A stretch of DNA of 25,575 nt from CAZZBK01 sp964387325 (GTDB taxonomy: Bacteria > Planctomycetota > Planctomycetia > Pirellulales > PNKZ01). Under the pieces are notes generated by a model. The model made no database searches. It was not told the origin of the DNA and was given only the letters and a program-made list of their open reading frames with translations. Numbering within the stretch: position 1 is the first letter of the stretch; each line of letters begins with the position of its first letter. The stretch spans positions 1-25,575 of the forward strand of contig CAYLYE010000075.1 of the NCBI GenBank assembly GCA_964387325.1. Direction: 5' to 3'. This document shows positions 23,778 to 25,575 of the stretch, one piece after another. A program made the position numbers and the translations under genes.

Positions 23778-25575
23778 TCACACACCGCCGACCAGCTCAA
23801 ATTGCACGAGCGAGCCGGCGGCCTTGCGGGCCTCGACCTTGACGCGGACATTCGACGAAGCGTCGGCCTTAACGCGCAGCGTGAGCCGATACCGACCGAC
23901 GGGCAAATCGACCGTCACGCTCTTCTCGTTGGCGAGCGATTGCCGTTCGAGCCAAGCACCCGTCTCGTCCGGGGCTTGGATATCGAGCACGATCGAGCCC
24001 GGCTGCGTGACTTGAATCTCTCCTTGTAGGAGCAACACTCCTGCGCTCTCGGTACTGTTGAGCTCCGCAAGGGGCAACTCACCGTTCACCTGTCCGTAGA
24101 CGGTCGTCCATTGCCCCGGCTTGGCGTTGAGCACAAACTGCTCAAAATCGCTGGGGCTAAGTGTCGAGTTCTGCAAGGTCGCGGGGACCGGCTTGAGCAC
24201 GCGCCACCGCTGAATCGCGGGGGTCGTGCGGAGCGCGTACGCACCGTTACGACCCAACTCGGAGATAAACTTGACCAGATCGACGAGCTCATCGCGGGTG
24301 AGAAATTTGGTCAGCCCTTGAGGCATGAGCGATTTCCCCTCGGCCTCTTCGTCGATGTCGGCAATCGGAATCGTGATCTGCTTGCCAGCCGCGTCACGCA
24401 AGTTGAGCCGGGTCTCGTTACGGTCGATCACGATGCCGGTGAACACTTCGCCGTTGCTGGTCGCCACGATGCGGGTCACGTACTGCTCTTTGATCGCGAG
24501 ATTCGGATCGAGAATCGAGTTGGCGATGTAATCGGCCGGCGAGATCGAGCCGACCGTGGTGAGTTCCGGCCCGACGTTGCCACCTGCCTTGTTCAAGGCA
24601 TGGCACTTGAAACAGCTCAGGTCGGCGCGGCGGAAAATTTGTTCGCCGCGCTGAGCGTCTCCCTTGCTGGCCACGTCGGCGACGATCTGTTGCAACTCGG
24701 CGGGCGTGGGTGGCTTGGTGTCGGCGCTGATGCCGGCGGCTTTACTGAGTAGATCCGAGAGAGCCGGATCGCTACGCCCCACGCCGTACATATAACGCAG
24801 GCAGACTTTAGCCGTCTCGGCGTTCAAGGGTCGGCGCTGGAGTGCCTCGGCAAGCCGATCGGCGCCCCCTTTCTGATTGAGAAACGCCTGCATGACCAGC
24901 CCCACGTCGTCACGCGACGCGGCCTCGCTCAGCGCACTGGCCGCGACCGGCGGAGAGTTTTTCGGATCGACCTTAACGAACGCCGCCACGGCGCGAAGCC
25001 GCACACGCATACTGGGCGATTCACGCGTGGTCATCTCCTTGAGCAACTCGAGGCTGGTCTTGTCGCCCAGCGCGACCAGTCCATCGACCGCCCCTTGAAT
25101 CGCGTCCACATCGGAACGAGGATTCTCCAATATCTCACCGAGCCCCTTGGCCACATGGGCCACTTTCCAAATGGTCGACAACCGGATCACGGCCTGCCGG
25201 AACTTCGCGTCCTTCGAGGCGGGCTCCGATGTGATCAGCTTCTCGAGCGACGCGAGCGTGCCACTCGGCCGTACCTTGCGGGTCGTCGCGGCGTCGATGA
25301 GCGACTCGAGTACCTGAGTGCGCACGGCGAGTGGGTACTGGCCCGATTGCAGCGTGTTGTCAAGCACAAAAGCCAGATCGCTCGCACTGCCATACAAGCA
25401 TACTAACTCGACCGCCATCGCCAATTGCGACTCGGGCACCGTCGTCTGCTGCAGCAACGTGATGAGCGGTCGCGCGGTGGGCGAAGGCTCTTCGCTCTTC
25501 AGCTCAGGGTAACGAGCCCGCACGCGACGATTGAGTGTGGCGAGCGTCTCGCGCAGCGTGTAGGTCAGGTAATCG
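23778..25575 (-). CDS. PVC-type haem-binding protein, 3' part (runs off right edge)
   Basis: The frame is open to the right edge; upstream of a GTG at 25523 it continues as DYLTYTLRETLATLNRR, typical of the segment preceding the HEAT-like region in PVC membrane-bound dehydrogenase-like proteins. So the true start lies outside the window. Visible parts are HEAT-like helices, then GDAQRGEQIF and the haem motif CFKCH (24600-24614), NVGPELTTVGS, and a region with LTRDELVDLVKFISELG. The last about 150 residues form a beta-rich domain (VTVDLPVGRYRLTLRV), perhaps a PPC-like or carbohydrate-related module. Probably a periplasmic oxidoreductase; substrate unknown. Related in its haem domain to the fusion at 14074-19161. 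Confidence 0.88.
   Translation of the reverse strand, partial: DYLTYTLRETLATLNRRVRARYPELKSEEPSPTARPLITLLQQTTVPESQLAMAVELVCLYGSASDLAFVLDNTLQSGQYPLAVRTQVLESLIDAATTRKVRPSGTLASLEKLITSEPASKDAKFRQAVIRLSTIWKVAHVAKGLGEILENPRSDVDAIQGAVDGLVALGDKTSLELLKEMTTRESPSMRVRLRAVAAFVKVDPKNSPPVAASALSEAASRDDVGLVMQAFLNQKGGADRLAEALQRRPLNAETAKVCLRYMYGVGRSDPALSDLLSKAAGISADTKPPTPAELQQIVADVASKGDAQRGEQIFRRADLSCFKCHALNKAGGNVGPELTTVGSISPADYIANSILDPNLAIKEQYVTRIVATSNGEVFTGIVIDRNETRLNLRDAAGKQITIPIADIDEEAEGKSLMPQGLTKFLTRDELVDLVKFISELGRNGAYALRTTPAIQRWRVLKPVPATLQNSTLSPSDFEQFVLNAKPGQWTTVYGQVNGELPLAELNSTESAGVLLLQGEIQVTQPGSIVLDIQAPDETGAWLERQSLANEKSVTVDLPVGRYRLTLRVKADASSNVRVKVEARKAAGSLVQFELVGGV

Overview
The window looks like a chromosomal segment of a planctomycete, probably Pirellulales-like; this is inferred from gene content, not from a marker gene. 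The clues are PVC-type haem-binding proteins with DUF1080, ThuA, NPCBM, HEAT and cytochrome c modules, a b6-type bc complex with a giant multihaem subunit, a DUF433/DUF5615 pair and a GC-rich background. No rRNA, tRNA, CRISPR array or transposase was seen.

Left half (1-12648, all minus strand, read right to left): a near-complete respiratory gene cluster. The order is a Rieske protein with a long repetitive Ala/Lys/Pro tail, a b6-type cytochrome b with the Cys expected for a covalent haem c_n, a cytochrome b C-terminal-half protein with about five extra membrane helices, and a 1462-residue membrane-anchored cytochrome with eight CxxCH motifs and a PDZ domain. Then come two tandem amicyanin-like copper proteins (one secreted, one a lipoprotein), a dihaem cytochrome c lipoprotein, cytochrome c oxidase subunit II with a complete CuA site, and subunit I, cut by the left edge. 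Together they encode a plausible quinol to oxygen chain: quinol, b6-type complex and Rieske, octahaem protein, cupredoxin or dihaem cytochrome, CuA, then the haem-copper centre. No cytochrome c1 or f gene is present, so the octahaem protein is the obvious candidate for that role. Upstream of the Rieske gene is a perfect palindrome of the CRP/FNR-superfamily form (TTTGTGA-N6-TCACAAA), and two intercistronic gaps contain perfect hairpins.

Middle (12649-19467): a divergent plus-strand D-glutamate cyclase-like gene, then a convergent 1695-codon secreted fusion protein (DUF1080, ThuA, NPCBM-like, beta-propeller dehydrogenase-like, HEAT, cytochrome c). Upstream of the fusion gene is a 306-base gap with an inverted repeat, tandem heptamers and a GC hairpin.

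Right part (19468-25575): a DUF433/DUF5615 toxin-antitoxin pair, a GIY-YIG nuclease-like gene that looks more AT-rich than its neighbours, a phytanoyl-CoA dioxygenase-like gene, and a small membrane-protein gene whose frame breaks at a T6 run forming a T TTT TTG slippery heptamer. It ends with purD and the 3' part of a second PVC-type haem protein that runs off the right edge.

The strongest candidate for a little-described system is the b6/octahaem-PDZ/twin-cupredoxin/dihaem/aa3 chain in one collinear cluster.
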